From Vibrio marisflavi CECT 7928 (GTDB lineage Bacteria; Pseudomonadota; Gammaproteobacteria; Enterobacterales; Vibrionaceae): DNA of 64,000 bases. Each line of letters opens with the position of its first letter. Position 1 is the stretch's first letter. The DNA lies in assembly GCF_921294215.1 (NCBI RefSeq), contig NZ_CAKLDM010000002.1, forward strand, positions 2,294,001 to 2,358,000, given 5' to 3'. This document shows, piece after piece, positions 1 to 12,771 of the stretch. A model generated the notes under the pieces. That model had not been told where the DNA came from. It did not search any database and saw only the letters and a program-made list of their open reading frames with translations. The position numbers and the translations under genes are program-made.

Positions 1-568
<568 letters not shown>

Positions 569-582
569 CTACCTGTATCTAG

Positions 583-2295
<1,713 letters not shown>

Positions 2296-2396
2296 TTATC
2301 GCCACAACGTGAAATCTATCACACCACTGTTAATTATTTTTTGCTTCAAATCAATTTGTCAATCGACCCAAGCTAGGTAATTTTATCAATACATAT

Positions 2397-3209
2397 TTAA
2401 TCTTTATGTTTCACGCCTTTAACATCTTCTTGGCTCTTAACTCTATCCCAAACTTTATCCAATTCATCCAAATTCAGATTCTCTAAATGTTTACCATCTT
2501 TTTTTACCAACCGCTCTAAAGATTGAAATCGACGAGAAAATTTTTGATTCGCCTTAGTCAAAGCAACTTCTGGATCCTTACCTAAATGCCGAACTAAGTT
2601 AACTGTCGCAAACAATAAATCACCCAATTCTTCTTCAAGCTTATCTGAGTCACCCGATTCGACTTCTTGCAGTACTTCATCAATTTCTTCTCTAACTTTA
2701 TCGACAACAGGCGGCAATTCAGCCCAATCGAAACCCACTTTGGCGCACTTTTTCTGGATTTTATTAGCCTTTGAAAGAGCTGGCAGCGACTGAGGCACCG
2801 AATCCAAAATACTCTCTTCAACCTGGCCGGAACGCTGCTTTTCTTTTCTCTTTTCTTGTTCCCAGTTCTCATTCAATTGCTCTTCATCTTGCACATCTAG
2901 GTCAGCAAATACATGTGGATGGCGGCGAGTCAGCTTTTCATTGACGGTTTCCACAACCTCTTTGAACTCAAATAACTGCTTTTCTTTGGCAAGCTGGCTA
3001 TAAAAGATCACTTGGAACAATAAATCACCCAGCTCCTCTTTCAAATTGTCCCAATCTTGATTGCTGATAGCATCCACCACCTCAAAAGTTTCTTCAATAG
3101 TATGTGGAATGATAGTGTCAAAGGTTTGCTTTTTGTCCCAAGGGCAACCGCTGTCTGGGTCACGTAACTGGGCCATTATGTCTTCAAGTTGTTCAATTGG
3201 ATGATTCAT
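2397..3209 (-). CDS. mazG: Nucleoside triphosphate pyrophosphohydrolase MazG
   Basis: MazG hydrolyses NTPs and dNTPs to monophosphates and pyrophosphate; in E. coli it is tied to stringent-response physiology. At 270 residues it is close to the E. coli protein (263). Two MazG domains are visible. The first has EETFEVVDAI and EELGDLLFQV at about residues 38-70; the second has EEIDEVLQEV and EELGDLLFATVNLV at about residues 174-206. These acidic residues bind magnesium. It lies just downstream of relA but without the mazEF toxin-antitoxin pair found between them in E. coli. The start follows an AGGAAG site. The relA terminator hairpin sits directly upstream, so expression may depend on read-through or on its own promoter. 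Confidence 0.96.
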   Translation of the reverse strand: MNHPIEQLEDIMAQLRDPDSGCPWDKKQTFDTIIPHTIEETFEVVDAISNQDWDNLKEELGDLLFQVIFYSQLAKEKQLFEFKEVVETVNEKLTRRHPHVFADLDVQDEEQLNENWEQEKRKEKQRSGQVEESILDSVPQSLPALSKANKIQKKCAKVGFDWAELPPVVDKVREEIDEVLQEVESGDSDKLEEELGDLLFATVNLVRHLGKDPEVALTKANQKFSRRFQSLERLVKKDGKHLENLNLDELDKVWDRVKSQEDVKGVKHKD

Positions 3210-3221
3210 AAAACTTCCTAT

Positions 3222-3248
3222 AAAAAAGACGAGCTTTCACTCGTCTTT
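3222..3248 (-). terminator. Intrinsic terminator between relA and mazG
   Basis: On the minus strand a 9-base-pair stem (AAAGACGAG with its complement) and a 6-base loop are followed by a run of six T. It ends relA transcripts just before the mazG ribosome site. Confidence 0.75.
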
Positions 3249-3278
3249 CATAATAATTAACACCTATATAGCGGGATA

Positions 3279-5498
3279 CTAGCCTAGCCTTTTGACCGAC
3301 ATGACATCTTTGATTTGCTCAACACGATTAGTGACTCGCGACAATACTTCTACGTTGGTCACTTCCAAATCAAAGTCCATCACTGCCAGCTGACGTTTGT
3401 AGTCAGTGCGGTTTCTCATACTGGTGACTTTCATTTTTTCATTAGCAAGCAATGTCGTAATGTCTTTCAAAAGCCCACTTCGTTCCATTGCTTCCACCCT
3501 GATAGTCAGAATGTAAGAACCTACAAAGCCGCTTCCCCAAACCGTATCAATAATTCGCTCAGGAGCATGAAGGCTCAGCTCTTCAAGCTGCTCACAATCA
3601 CTACGGTGAACAGAGATACCTCGACCTTGAGTAATGTATCCTTTGATGTCATCACCCGGAATAGGCTGGCAGCATCTCGCTAAATGCGTCATCAAATTAT
3701 CGACGCCTTCAACGACAACCGCATCTTTTTTAGGGCGGCTCACTGGCGCTGCTTTTTGCTCAGACTCTTGCAGCTTCTCTAGTGCCTGCTGATCTTCCTC
3801 TTCCGCTGTCGGTTTATTCACTAGCGCATTAATGTGATTGACGATTTGGTTGATACGTAAATCACCAGTACCCACTCCTGCGTACAATTCGTCAGGTGTG
3901 TTAACGTTGAAACGCTTCAATGCATATTCATCGGCGTCTTTCAGACTCGCGCCAATTTTTTGCAGTTCCGTTTCTAGAATTTCTCGGCCAGCTTCGATGT
4001 TTTTCTCACGGCCCTGTTTTCTAAACCATGCATTAATCTTTGCTCGAGCTCGTCCTGAATGAACAAAGCCCATTGACGGGTTTAGCCAATCTCGAGACGG
4101 GTTTGGCTCTTTAGATGTGATGATCTCGACCTGATCACCCATAGACAACTTATGAGTGAAAGGAACTATTCGGCCAGCAACTTTGGCGCCAATACAACGG
4201 TGTCCTACTTCAGAGTGAATGTGGTAGGCAAAATCGAGTGGCGTAGCACCCATCGGCAAATCAACTACATCGCCTTTTGGTGTAAAGGCATAAACTCTGT
4301 CATCAAAAACTTGGCTGCGAAGTTCATCAAGCATTTCGCCAGAGTCGGACATCTCTTCTTGCCAATCGATAAGCTTACGAAGCCAAGTGATTTTTTCATC
4401 GTACCCACTTCGACTGCTGCTGCCTTCTTTGTATTTCCAGTGCGCAGCAACACCAAGCTCAGAGTCTTCATGCATCTGCTTAGTTCGAATCTGGATTTCG
4501 ATGGTTTTACCTTCAGGGCCAAGTACTACCGTGTGAATAGACTGATAGCCGTTTGGCTTTGGGTTGGCAACGTAATCGTCAAATTCATCAGGTAAATGTT
4601 TGTATTTAGTGTGGACAATACCTAATGCCGCATAACAATCTTGCAAGCGCTCGGCGATTATCCGAACTGCACGCACATCGAACAGTTCATCAAAATCCAA
4701 GCTTTTCTTCTGCATTTTTCGCCAAATACTATAAATGTGTTTTGGTCGACCGCTCACTTCCGCTTGAATATGGGACTCTTTCATTTCAGCAGAAAGGTCA
4801 TCAACAAAGTCTGTGATGTATTGTTCGCGGACAATTCGTCTTTCTGCTAACTGCTTCGCGATCTGCTTATAGGTATCGGGCTGTTGATAACGAAATGCGT
4901 AATCTTCAATTTCCCACTTAAGCTGACCGATACCAAGCCTGTTTGCGAGTGGCGCATAGATATTGGCACATTCTTTAGCGGCCGCTCGGCGTATTTCATC
5001 GGGTTCTTTTTTTACTTCAATAAGATTGCTGATTCGCTCAGCTAGCTTGATAACCACGCACCTAAAGTCATCAACCATCGCGAGTAGCATACGGCGAACA
5101 TTATCGACTTGCCCTGATGCAGCAGAGCCTTCTAACGTAGCATTAAGTTGGCCAATCGCGGCCATCTCTTCAACGCCATCAATTAGCTTAATGATTTCTT
5201 TGCTGTATTGCTCCTCGAGTAACTCTCGATCGTAAATACCACTTGTCACAATTGGAAACAGCTGCGCTGCCACTAATGTTGCTCTATCCATAGACAAGGT
5301 AATCAGTATTTCGATCATCTCTCGCCCACGCCACAACAATATTGGCCCCTCTTCATGACCCTCTACCATGGCTTCACATTGGCGGTATACCGCAGTCAGC
5401 TTTTTAGCAGTTTTAGAGTCTTGCCCTAGACTGGAGATCCATTTCTCTATTTCAAATTGTTCGTCTTGGGTTAAATGCGCACTTCGTACCGCGACCAT
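3279..5498 (-). CDS. relA: GTP pyrophosphokinase (ppGpp synthetase I)
   Basis: RelA makes (p)ppGpp on stalled ribosomes carrying uncharged tRNA and so triggers the stringent response. The 739 residues match the family (744 in E. coli). Seen in order are a degenerate HD domain lacking the metal-binding HD pair, the synthetase domain with EFDD at residues 305-308 (RelA-type, not the SpoT-type RxKD) followed by NPKPNGYQSIH, a TGS domain (VYAFTPKGDVVDLP), a Cys-rich segment (ARCCQPIPGDDIKGYITQ) and a C-terminal ACT domain. The missing HD residues imply synthesis without hydrolysis, as known for RelA. It is followed by a terminator and mazG, and preceded by rlmD on the same strand. Confidence 0.98.
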   Translation of the reverse strand: MVAVRSAHLTQDEQFEIEKWISSLGQDSKTAKKLTAVYRQCEAMVEGHEEGPILLWRGREMIEILITLSMDRATLVAAQLFPIVTSGIYDRELLEEQYSKEIIKLIDGVEEMAAIGQLNATLEGSAASGQVDNVRRMLLAMVDDFRCVVIKLAERISNLIEVKKEPDEIRRAAAKECANIYAPLANRLGIGQLKWEIEDYAFRYQQPDTYKQIAKQLAERRIVREQYITDFVDDLSAEMKESHIQAEVSGRPKHIYSIWRKMQKKSLDFDELFDVRAVRIIAERLQDCYAALGIVHTKYKHLPDEFDDYVANPKPNGYQSIHTVVLGPEGKTIEIQIRTKQMHEDSELGVAAHWKYKEGSSSRSGYDEKITWLRKLIDWQEEMSDSGEMLDELRSQVFDDRVYAFTPKGDVVDLPMGATPLDFAYHIHSEVGHRCIGAKVAGRIVPFTHKLSMGDQVEIITSKEPNPSRDWLNPSMGFVHSGRARAKINAWFRKQGREKNIEAGREILETELQKIGASLKDADEYALKRFNVNTPDELYAGVGTGDLRINQIVNHINALVNKPTAEEEDQQALEKLQESEQKAAPVSRPKKDAVVVEGVDNLMTHLARCCQPIPGDDIKGYITQGRGISVHRSDCEQLEELSLHAPERIIDTVWGSGFVGSYILTIRVEAMERSGLLKDITTLLANEKMKVTSMRNRTDYKRQLAVMDFDLEVTNVEVLSRVTNRVEQIKDVMSVKRLG

Positions 5499-5558
5499 TG
5501 TTCTATCCTAGTTGTTTTAATTCGTTTTCATAGCCAACCAAGTTTCTTGGTTTATATT

Positions 5559-6875
5559 TTATTTTTTAACGAACAAAGCCATCGACTCTAAGTGACTGGT
5601 ATGTGGAAACATATCTAACATACCCAGCTTTTCGAGTTGAAAACCTTGCTGCTTAAGCGCCTGACTATCTCTGGCTAAAGTAGCGGGATTACAAGAAACA
5701 TAAACCACTTTAGAAGCACCTAGATTTCCTATCGAATCAACTATACCACTAGCACCAGCTCTAGCCGGGTCGAGCAGTATTTTATCAAATTTTTCCTGAG
5801 ACCACTCAGCGGTATCTATATTTTCTTCTAAGTTAGCATGGAAGAATTTAGCATTAGTTATAAGATTGAGATCTGCATTGGCATTGGCTTGCTCTACCAT
5901 AGCAGGTACACCTTCAACGCCTACTACCTTGCTTGCAACTTTGGCGATAGGCAAACTGAAATTGCCTACTCCACAGAACAGATCCAGCACTCTGTCTTGC
6001 TCATTCAAAGTTAGCCACTCTATCGCTTGGTTAACCATTTGTTGGTTAATATTTTGGTTTACTTGAATAAAGCTGTCTGGGCTAAACGCTACTTTGCAAT
6101 TGTTCTCTGTGTAATATGGCTTTTCACCAGTCACCTGAACCAGCTGGCCTGAATTTGGGATAAGAAATAGCGACAACTGTTTCGACTCAGCGAAACGAGT
6201 TAGTGTGCTTTGGTCTTTCTCAGTGAGCTTTTGGGTATGACGAACAACCAACACTGTGGCATTGGCTGCTTTTACCAACTCGATATGCCCTAAACATTCT
6301 TGCTTGCTAAATTGCTCAAACGTTTCTTTCAAACTTGGCAACAGTGCATTTAATTGCGGATCCAAAACCGCACAATCCGTCACATCTACAATTTGATTGC
6401 TCGACTTTTTGCGGAAACCAAATTGAAGTGTCGACGTTTTTTTATTGAAGTAGACACTAATCCGAGCTCTACGACGATAGCCTTGACCTTCGCCTACTAC
6501 GGCCGAATCTAACTTCGAGCAAGATTCTGAAGGCACTTGCATTAGGTGAGTAAGCGAGCTTTGTTTGTATTCGATTTGTGACTCATGGCTTAGGTGCTGC
6601 ATGTTGCATCCACCACATTGGTTGTAATACGGGCAGAAAGGCTTCACTCGCTCTTCAGATGATTTAAGTCGTTTGATTAGCTTGCCGCGAGCATACTTCT
6701 TTTTGCTTTCTGTTAACTGAACCACGACTTCTTCATTTGGTAACGCGCCGTCAATAAATAGTGGTTTTCCAGATAAATAACCAATACCAGAGCCATGGTG
6801 ATCCAACTTTTCAACTAAAATTTGTTGGTGTTTTGTGTTTAATTGCGATTTCTTAGGTTGAAAAAATTGAGCCAT
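5559..6875 (-). CDS. rlmD: 23S rRNA (uracil(1939)-C(5))-methyltransferase RlmD
   Basis: RlmD methylates U1939 of 23S rRNA. Seen here are an N-terminal TRAM-like segment, an iron-sulfur motif [14 protein letters not shown] completed by a later cysteine (VTDCAVL), the SAM-binding motif [14 protein letters not shown] and the catalytic cysteine in [12 protein letters not shown]. The open frame extends to 6899, but the start at 6875 gives MAQFFQPKK, which aligns with the E. coli N-terminus (MAQFYSAKR), so I prefer a 438-residue product. It is divergent from barA, the E. coli arrangement, and lies upstream of relA with a 60-base gap. The Fe-S cysteines are all present. Confidence 0.96.
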   Translation of the reverse strand: MAQFFQPKKSQLNTKHQQILVEKLDHHGSGIGYLSGKPLFIDGALPNEEVVVQLTESKKKYARGKLIKRLKSSEERVKPFCPYYNQCGGCNMQHLSHESQIEYKQSSLTHLMQVPSESCSKLDSAVVGEGQGYRRRARISVYFNKKTSTLQFGFRKKSSNQIVDVTDCAVLDPQLNALLPSLKETFEQFSKQECLGHIELVKAANATVLVVRHTQKLTEKDQSTLTRFAESKQLSLFLIPNSGQLVQVTGEKPYYTENNCKVAFSPDSFIQVNQNINQQMVNQAIEWLTLNEQDRVLDLFCGVGNFSLPIAKVASKVVGVEGVPAMVEQANANADLNLITNAKFFHANLEENIDTAEWSQEKFDKILLDPARAGASGIVDSIGNLGASKVVYVSCNPATLARDSQALKQQGFQLEKLGMLDMFPHTSHLESMALFVKK

Positions 6876-7079
6876 GGTTTTGCCTGAAATAGTCATCAAA
6901 ATTTGGTTAAATCATCTGCTAACTGCTGCTAAGCTTAGGTTAATTGTCGAACAACCCTAACTTGATTAAGCTAAGCATCTAATTTAATGTTTCGTATAGG
7001 CCCACGTATCTTCTTGATAAAGAGGTTTAGGCCATAGAGCGCTATTTTCCCATATCCAAGAGATGATGTTTAGACAATA

Positions 7080-9887
7080 ATGACAAGATACGGCTTACGC
7101 GCCCGCGTAATTACTCTCACTCTTGCGCCAACATTAATTATTGGCTTGCTTTTGAGTGCCTTTTTTTCCTTCAGCAGATATCACGATCTGGAAAAGCAAG
7201 TGATCAACGAAGGCTTAAGCATCATCGAGCCGCTTGCAATAGCCAGTGCAGAAGGTCTTAAAACTCAAAACCGAGAATCTGTCCGCCGATTAATCAGTTA
7301 CGCTCATCGTAAGAACTCTAAGTTTGTTCGCAGTATTGCCGTTTTTGATTACAACCACGATTTATTTGTTACCTCAAACTTTCATCCAAACTTCCAAGAA
7401 TTGACGTTTCCAAAGGATAAACCGATACCTTTGGTTGGCACCTCTGAGCTGCATGACAATACACTAATACTCCGGGCGCCAATATTGGCCGAAGGTGGCT
7501 ATATCTCAAACCTGTCTGGCCAAGCTGGCCCAAACCAAGCTTTGGGCTATATAGCGGTTGAGCTCGACCTTTCATCTTTACGTTTGCAGCAATACCAAGA
7601 AATATTCTTCGCCTTCTTAGTGCTACTAGCAGGACTAGGCTTATCGAGTATCTTTGCCTTTAGGTTACTGCATGATGTGACCCGCCCTATCACCCACATG
7701 AAGAACATGGTAGATAGAATTCGGCGGGGACACTTAGATGTGCGAATCGAGGGTAAATTACATGGTGAGCTAGATGCACTTAAAAACGGTATCAATGCGA
7801 TGGCAGTTTCGCTGTCTGAATACCACATTGAAATGCAGCACAGTATTGACCAAGCAACATCAGATTTGCGAGAAACCCTCGAGCAGTTAGAGATACAAAA
7901 CGTTGAGCTAGACATTGCTAAGAAACGCGCCCAAGAAGCTGCCAGAGTGAAATCTGAGTTCTTAGCTAACATGTCTCACGAACTGCGAACGCCGCTCAAT
8001 GGTGTGATTGGCTTTACTCGTCAAATGCTGAAAACTAATCTCACCAACAGTCAAACTGATTACCTGTTTACCATTGAGAAATCAGCGAACAACTTACTCG
8101 CCATCATCAATGACATTTTAGATTTCTCGAAACTCGAAGCAGGTAAATTAGCTTTAGAGAACATTCCATTTGAATTCCAGGACAACTTGGAAGAAGTCGT
8201 TAGCCTTCAGGCCACCAGCGCCCATGAAAAAGGCTTAGAACTCACTCTCAAAGTTGATCCAAAAATACCGGCAGGTTTAGTCGGAGACCCACTACGTATT
8301 CAACAAATCATGACTAACTTAGTCGGAAATGCGATTAAGTTCACCGAACACGGAAACGTTGATATCAGTGTCGAAATGCGCTCTAACAAAGATGAGTTCG
8401 TTGAGCTTCAGTTTATGATTCGTGATACAGGAATTGGTATTTCAGAAAGGCAGCAAGCGCAGCTTTTCCAAGCATTTAGTCAAGCTGATGCTAGCATTTC
8501 TCGACGCTATGGCGGTACGGGGCTTGGACTCGTGATTACCCAAAAACTCGTAGCACAAATGGGGGGTGAAATCAGCTTAACCAGTCGCCTCCACCAAGGT
8601 TCAACTTTCTGGTTCACAGTACGAATGCTCGCAACAGACATGCCGGTGAGTGACTCACTTCATGCAGAAGTCCTTAAAGATAAAACGTTACTCTTGATTG
8701 AGCCGAATACTCAAGCAGCGTTAGCAACTCGAATGCAGCTTGAGCAAGTCGGCATACGCACCACTCATATCACTTCAATCACCCAAGTTGATGAACACTT
8801 CGACTATATTTTATTGTGTTTATCTCCAGCTGCTGAGCACCAAACTGATCTCATTGAACAACAAGTTGAGTGGGCTCAAAGCTTAGCAGCAAACGTGATT
8901 GTGAGTACTCCAAGCACGACTTTAGCCCTTGCAGATCATTTGGTTCAAAAATATCAAATCCCTTGTATTACCAAGCCACTGCCGAAGAAAAAGCTACTCC
9001 AAGCGCTTGCTTCTGATAAACCAGCGATAGCACCACCTGTATTGGTTAAACAGGTTAAGCAGGAGAAACTGGAGAAAATGCCAATCTCTGTCATGGCAGT
9101 AGATGACAATAAAGCGAACCTTAAGTTGATTGGCGCGCTACTAGAAGAGCGAGTTGACCTCGTTGTGGTGTGTACCAGCGGCCCTGAAGCCATTGAAAAA
9201 GCGAAAGAACGTAAGTTTGACGTCATATTAATGGATATACAAATGCCTCAAATGGATGGCGTCACCGCATGTGGGCATATCAAGGAAACGGAGCTTAACG
9301 CAAAAACGCCAGTTATTGCGGTCACCGCACATGCGATGAGCGGGGAACGAACTCGCCTGCTTGATGCAGGTATGGACGACTACCTAACCAAGCCCATAGA
9401 AGAAAATCGCCTACAAAAAACCTTAGCTTATTGGAGCAACCAATCAGCTTCGATGGCTACAGGTGAGAAAAGCGTAGCACCTGCTCCGGAAGAAAAGCCG
9501 CAAGAACAAGTTCAAAACGTTGTGGAGTCCAGTTCCGCAAACCAAGTGATCGATTGGCAACTGGCGTTGAAGCAATCAGCCTTCAAAGAAGATCTAGCCA
9601 AAGACATGTTGAAGATGCTGATAGATTACTTCCCCGAAGTTACCCCGATCATTGAGAATTCTCTATCAAACGCTGAACAAGCGAACATAGATGATCTGCT
9701 GCATTACATACACAAGTTGCACGGTAGTTGCGCCTATAGTGGCGTTCCACGCTTGAAATCGGTGTGCGCAACAATAGAGCAAGCATTGCGCTCAGGCTCT
9801 AGCGTCGAAGACATCGAGCCTGAACTTTTCGAACTACAAGATGAGATTGATAAAGTCAGCGAACGTTCGGCAGAGTTCTTAGTTTGA
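7080..9887 (+). CDS. barA: Hybrid sensor histidine kinase BarA (VarS in Vibrio)
   Basis: BarA/VarS phosphorylates the response regulator UvrY/VarA, which drives Csr small RNAs and carbon-storage and virulence control. The 935-residue protein has a membrane segment at about residues 10-32, a periplasmic region, a second membrane segment at about 174-197, a HAMP domain, and a kinase core with H300 in the H-box SHELRTPLN. ATP-binding boxes follow: N-box NLVGNAIKF, G1 DTGIGI and G2 GGTGLGL. A weakly conserved pseudo-receiver spans about 530-640. A true receiver has D719 in VILMDIQMPQMDG. A C-terminal Hpt domain has H878 in HKLHGS. This is the standard H-D-Hpt phosphorelay layout. It diverges from rlmD and converges on acpS. 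Confidence 0.96.
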   Translation: MTRYGLRARVITLTLAPTLIIGLLLSAFFSFSRYHDLEKQVINEGLSIIEPLAIASAEGLKTQNRESVRRLISYAHRKNSKFVRSIAVFDYNHDLFVTSNFHPNFQELTFPKDKPIPLVGTSELHDNTLILRAPILAEGGYISNLSGQAGPNQALGYIAVELDLSSLRLQQYQEIFFAFLVLLAGLGLSSIFAFRLLHDVTRPITHMKNMVDRIRRGHLDVRIEGKLHGELDALKNGINAMAVSLSEYHIEMQHSIDQATSDLRETLEQLEIQNVELDIAKKRAQEAARVKSEFLANMSHELRTPLNGVIGFTRQMLKTNLTNSQTDYLFTIEKSANNLLAIINDILDFSKLEAGKLALENIPFEFQDNLEEVVSLQATSAHEKGLELTLKVDPKIPAGLVGDPLRIQQIMTNLVGNAIKFTEHGNVDISVEMRSNKDEFVELQFMIRDTGIGISERQQAQLFQAFSQADASISRRYGGTGLGLVITQKLVAQMGGEISLTSRLHQGSTFWFTVRMLATDMPVSDSLHAEVLKDKTLLLIEPNTQAALATRMQLEQVGIRTTHITSITQVDEHFDYILLCLSPAAEHQTDLIEQQVEWAQSLAANVIVSTPSTTLALADHLVQKYQIPCITKPLPKKKLLQALASDKPAIAPPVLVKQVKQEKLEKMPISVMAVDDNKANLKLIGALLEERVDLVVVCTSGPEAIEKAKERKFDVILMDIQMPQMDGVTACGHIKETELNAKTPVIAVTAHAMSGERTRLLDAGMDDYLTKPIEENRLQKTLAYWSNQSASMATGEKSVAPAPEEKPQEQVQNVVESSSANQVIDWQLALKQSAFKEDLAKDMLKMLIDYFPEVTPIIENSLSNAEQANIDDLLHYIHKLHGSCAYSGVPRLKSVCATIEQALRSGSSVEDIEPELFELQDEIDKVSERSAEFLV

Positions 9888-9904
9888 ATGAACTATAACT
9901 AAGC

Positions 9905-10285
9905 CTAAGACTCAAAAATCACTGTCGCGACCGCATAGTGTCGTTCATCTGAGAGCGACAAATGAAAATTCGTCGCTCCTAGTTGGTCAGCAATTTCTTT
10001 CGCTTTGTTAGTAAGCGTTAAAATAGGCTTACCTCTGGCATCGTTTGATACTTGAAAATCTTGGAAAGTTACACCAGATGCGATACCTGTACCTAAAGCT
10101 TTTGAAGCGGCTTCTTTAGCAGCAAAGCGTTTAGCTAGGAAACGGCTTTTGTTGTTCAGGTCTACATACGTAGCATGCTCAAAATCGGTAAGTATTCGAC
10201 GAGCGAAAGATTCACCAGAACGCTCTACTGCTCGTTCGAATCGTTCAATTTCCGCAATGTCTGTACCTATGCCAACAATAGCCAT
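9905..10285 (-). CDS. acpS: Holo-[acyl-carrier-protein] synthase
   Basis: AcpS transfers the 4'-phosphopantetheine group from CoA to a serine of apo-acyl carrier protein, activating fatty acid synthesis. The 126-residue product is of family length. The two magnesium-binding signatures are visible: [12 protein letters not shown] near the N-terminus (Asp9) and [15 protein letters not shown] in the middle. It lies 4 bases after pdxJ in the operon recO-pdxJ-acpS, as in E. coli. Its stop codon faces the barA stop 17 bases away, and I see no terminator hairpin between these convergent genes. Confidence 0.97.
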   Translation of the reverse strand: MAIVGIGTDIAEIERFERAVERSGESFARRILTDFEHATYVDLNNKSRFLAKRFAAKEAASKALGTGIASGVTFQDFQVSNDARGKPILTLTNKAKEIADQLGATNFHLSLSDERHYAVATVIFES

Positions 10286-10289
10286 TTAC

Positions 10290-11021
10290 TTATCTCCTCG
10301 CTGCGTCCATAACCTCTTTCATATCAGAAACAGCTTTTGCGAGCCCATCAAATACTGCACGTCCAATAATCGAGTGACCAATATTCAATTCATAAATTTC
10401 TGGTAACGCCGCAATAGGCGCTACATTATGATAGGTTAGACCATGCCCAGCATTTACGGTAATTTCTAGGTCGTTGGCATAACTCGCGGCAGCTGCAATT
10501 TTCTTTAGCTCATCTTGCATTTCGTCTTCATTTTCTGCATCAGCATAATGGCCTGTATGCAGTTCAATAAACGGTGCTCCACATGCTTTTGCCGCATCGA
10601 TTTGCTCTCTATCTGCATCGATAAACAGAGATACTCGAATGCCTGCAGCTGTAAGCTTCTCAGTTGCTGCCTTAACTTTCTCTAATTGGCCAACAACATC
10701 AAGACCACCTTCAGTAGTAAGCTCTTCACGTTTTTCTGGAACAAGACAAACAAAGTCAGGTTGAGTTTTTAATGCAATCTCAACCATCTCATCTGTTACT
10801 GCCATTTCTAGATTCATTCGAGTTTGTAGAGTTTCACGAAGAATGCGGACATCTCTATCTACAATATGGCGGCGGTCTTCACGGAGGTGGATAGTAATAC
10901 CATCTGCACCAGCTCTTTCTGCAATTTCTGCCGCATGAACTGGGTCAGGGTATTTGGTGCCGCGAGCATTACGTAAAGTCGCAATGTGGTCAATGTTTAC
11001 ACCTAGAAAGATTGGGCTCAT
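10290..11021 (-). CDS. pdxJ: Pyridoxine 5'-phosphate synthase
   Basis: PdxJ condenses 1-deoxy-D-xylulose 5-phosphate with 3-amino-2-oxopropyl phosphate to give pyridoxine 5'-phosphate, the last step of the DXP-dependent vitamin B6 pathway. The 243-residue TIM barrel shows the conserved segments [28 protein letters not shown] and [12 protein letters not shown], which carry the catalytic histidines and phosphate-binding residues. Its start overlaps the recO stop by 4 bases (ATGA), so the two are translationally coupled. acpS follows 4 bases downstream. The arrangement is conserved in enteric bacteria and supports the call. Confidence 0.98.
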   Translation of the reverse strand: MSPIFLGVNIDHIATLRNARGTKYPDPVHAAEIAERAGADGITIHLREDRRHIVDRDVRILRETLQTRMNLEMAVTDEMVEIALKTQPDFVCLVPEKREELTTEGGLDVVGQLEKVKAATEKLTAAGIRVSLFIDADREQIDAAKACGAPFIELHTGHYADAENEDEMQDELKKIAAAASYANDLEITVNAGHGLTYHNVAPIAALPEIYELNIGHSIIGRAVFDGLAKAVSDMKEVMDAARR

Positions 11022-11746
11022 TTTGGGGTACTCCGTAATTTGGAAGCGGCAGTATGTGTACTGAACAGCTCCCTACTTTTTAATGGTTTGCCGCCAAGAT
11101 ACGGCTTTAAGGCTATGCGAGTAAAGCGTTTTGCAGCTTTTAGTTGGTTTTTGTTAACAAAGCGCCGCTCTCCCATGGCGATAAGCTCATCACCAAGAAA
11201 AGTTAAATTGTCCTTTCGCACAGAAGCAATAAAACCTTTTTGCTCTCGGTAGCGGTAAGTCATACCGGCTTCAATAGAATTGCCAGTACCAGCACAAGAA
11301 AAGAAATCAACACCATAGCCCATCACATGCAGCAAAGACAGCTCAAAGCGACGTAACGCTGGCTCTGGGTTCTCGCACTGTGCAAGCTCAGTAAGCGCAG
11401 CTAAATAATCATGAAACAAAGCAGGCATAGGTACTTCAGCAGAGAGCACTCGACCCACCAATTCATTTAGATACATAGCTGAATAGAGGTTAATTCCGCT
11501 GAGGGGCATAGCTAGGCTGATAGACTCTGCTTGTCGCAAAGTTTTCATTTCACCTTTGCCCGACCACTTCATTAACAAAGGCGTAAATGGCTGAAGAGCG
11601 CCTTTAAGAGCAGAGCGCTTGCTTCTTGCTCCTTTGGAAAGAATACAAACCCGACCTTGCTCTTCACTAAATACATCAAGAATTAAGCTAGTTTCACTGT
11701 AAGGTCGACGGTTTAATATAAAACAGCGCTGCAGATCCTCAGTCAA
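11018..11746 (-). CDS. recO: DNA repair protein RecO
   Basis: RecO works with RecF and RecR to load RecA onto SSB-coated single-stranded DNA and also anneals complementary strands. The 242 residues match the E. coli length. The N-terminal OB-fold reads [20 protein letters not shown] and is followed by the RecO family segment [18 protein letters not shown]. The rest is a mostly helical C-terminal domain. The stop overlaps the pdxJ start. A terminator-like hairpin lies between era (upstream) and recO, so recO-pdxJ-acpS may depend on read-through or a promoter close to 11.76-11.80 kb. Confidence 0.96.
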   Translation of the reverse strand: MTEDLQRCFILNRRPYSETSLILDVFSEEQGRVCILSKGARSKRSALKGALQPFTPLLMKWSGKGEMKTLRQAESISLAMPLSGINLYSAMYLNELVGRVLSAEVPMPALFHDYLAALTELAQCENPEPALRRFELSLLHVMGYGVDFFSCAGTGNSIEAGMTYRYREQKGFIASVRKDNLTFLGDELIAMGERRFVNKNQLKAAKRFTRIALKPYLGGKPLKSRELFSTHTAASKLRSTPK

Positions 11747-11765
11747 TAACTTGTCCTCGATTCAA

Positions 11766-11798
11766 ACAAAAAGAGAGCCTATACGACTCTCTTTTTGT
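11766..11798 (-). terminator. Terminator-like hairpin between era and recO
   Basis: A 12-base-pair stem (ACAAAAAGAGAG with its complement) has five T at the end of each arm, so it could act in either direction. On the minus strand it would attenuate transcription leaving era before recO. Confidence 0.65.
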
Positions 11799-11808
11799 AG
11801 TGACTTCT

Positions 11809-12771
11809 TTAAAGATCGTCAATGTATCCGAGTGAACGAAGGGCTCGTTCATCATCAGCCCAACCTGACTTCACTTTGACCCAAGTCTCTAGGTACACTT
11901 TACGACCAAACAACTCTTCCATATCAAGCCTAGCTTCACGGCCAATGGTCTTGATTTTTTCGCCACCTTTACCAATGACCATTTTCTTTTGACCGCTTCG
12001 TTCAACTAAGATTAACCCATTGATATGAAAGCCGTCAGTTTCAGGATTATAGTCAAATCTTTCAATTTCAACAGTCACTGAGTACGGAAGCTCATCGCCG
12101 GTAAAACGCATAAGCTTTTCGCGTAAGATTTCAGAAGCCATAAAGCGCTGAGAGCGATCTGTTACATACTCTTCAGGGAAGTGGTGCGTAGCTTTAGGTA
12201 AGTGCTCACGAACATGCTTGTGCAATACTTCGATGTTCTTGCCGTGTTTTGCCGAAATTGGCACGACATCGACAAAGTCCATTTTCTTGGACATTTCCAT
12301 CATATGTAGCATCACATCATTACGATCTTGCACGTTATCGACTTTGTTTACACAGAGTACGACTGGGAAGTTCGATTTGCTTAGCTTATTCAGTACCATT
12401 TCATCGTCTTTGGTCCATTGAGTACCATCGACTAGAAAGAACACCAAATTAACATCACTTAGGGAGCTATTTGCCGCGCGGTTCATCAAACGGTTAATGG
12501 CACGCTTTTCTTCGATATGAAGCCCAGGAGTATCTACATAAATAGCTTGATAATCGCCATCAGTATCGACGCCCATGATTCTATGACGTGTCGTTTGTGG
12601 TTTACGAGACGTAATTGAAATCTTCTGACCAAGAATCTTGTTCAGTAGTGTCGATTTACCCACATTCGGGCGTCCCACTATGGCAATAAATCCACAGTGT
12701 TGGTTTTCTGGAGAGCTCGCCTCGCCATGCGATGCGAAATACGCATCAATATCGAAATCTTTATCAGACAT
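11809..12771 (-). CDS. era: GTPase Era
   Basis: Era is an essential GTPase that binds the 3' end of 16S rRNA and assists small-subunit assembly. The 320-residue product shows the G motifs in order: G1 GRPNVGKST near residue 33, G3 DTPG, G4 NKVD, G5 SAKHG. The C-terminal KH domain contains [13 protein letters not shown]. It is about 20 residues longer at the N-terminus than E. coli Era (301), with an acidic extension before the G domain. The reading frame overlaps the end of rnc by 8 bases, so the two are probably translationally coupled, the usual rnc-era arrangement. Confidence 0.97.
   Translation of the reverse strand: MSDKDFDIDAYFASHGEASSPENQHCGFIAIVGRPNVGKSTLLNKILGQKISITSRKPQTTRHRIMGVDTDGDYQAIYVDTPGLHIEEKRAINRLMNRAANSSLSDVNLVFFLVDGTQWTKDDEMVLNKLSKSNFPVVLCVNKVDNVQDRNDVMLHMMEMSKKMDFVDVVPISAKHGKNIEVLHKHVREHLPKATHHFPEEYVTDRSQRFMASEILREKLMRFTGDELPYSVTVEIERFDYNPETDGFHINGLILVERSGQKKMVIGKGGEKIKTIGREARLDMEELFGRKVYLETWVKVKSGWADDERALRSLGYIDDL

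Noticed and set aside
4152..4595. 147-codon open frame on the plus strand inside relA
   Set aside because: It is wholly antisense to a well-conserved gene, has no ribosome site and no recognisable protein features.
7547..7972. 141-codon open frame on the minus strand inside barA
   Set aside because: It overlaps the HAMP and linker region of barA in antisense; the composition is serine- and leucine-rich as expected of a shadow frame.
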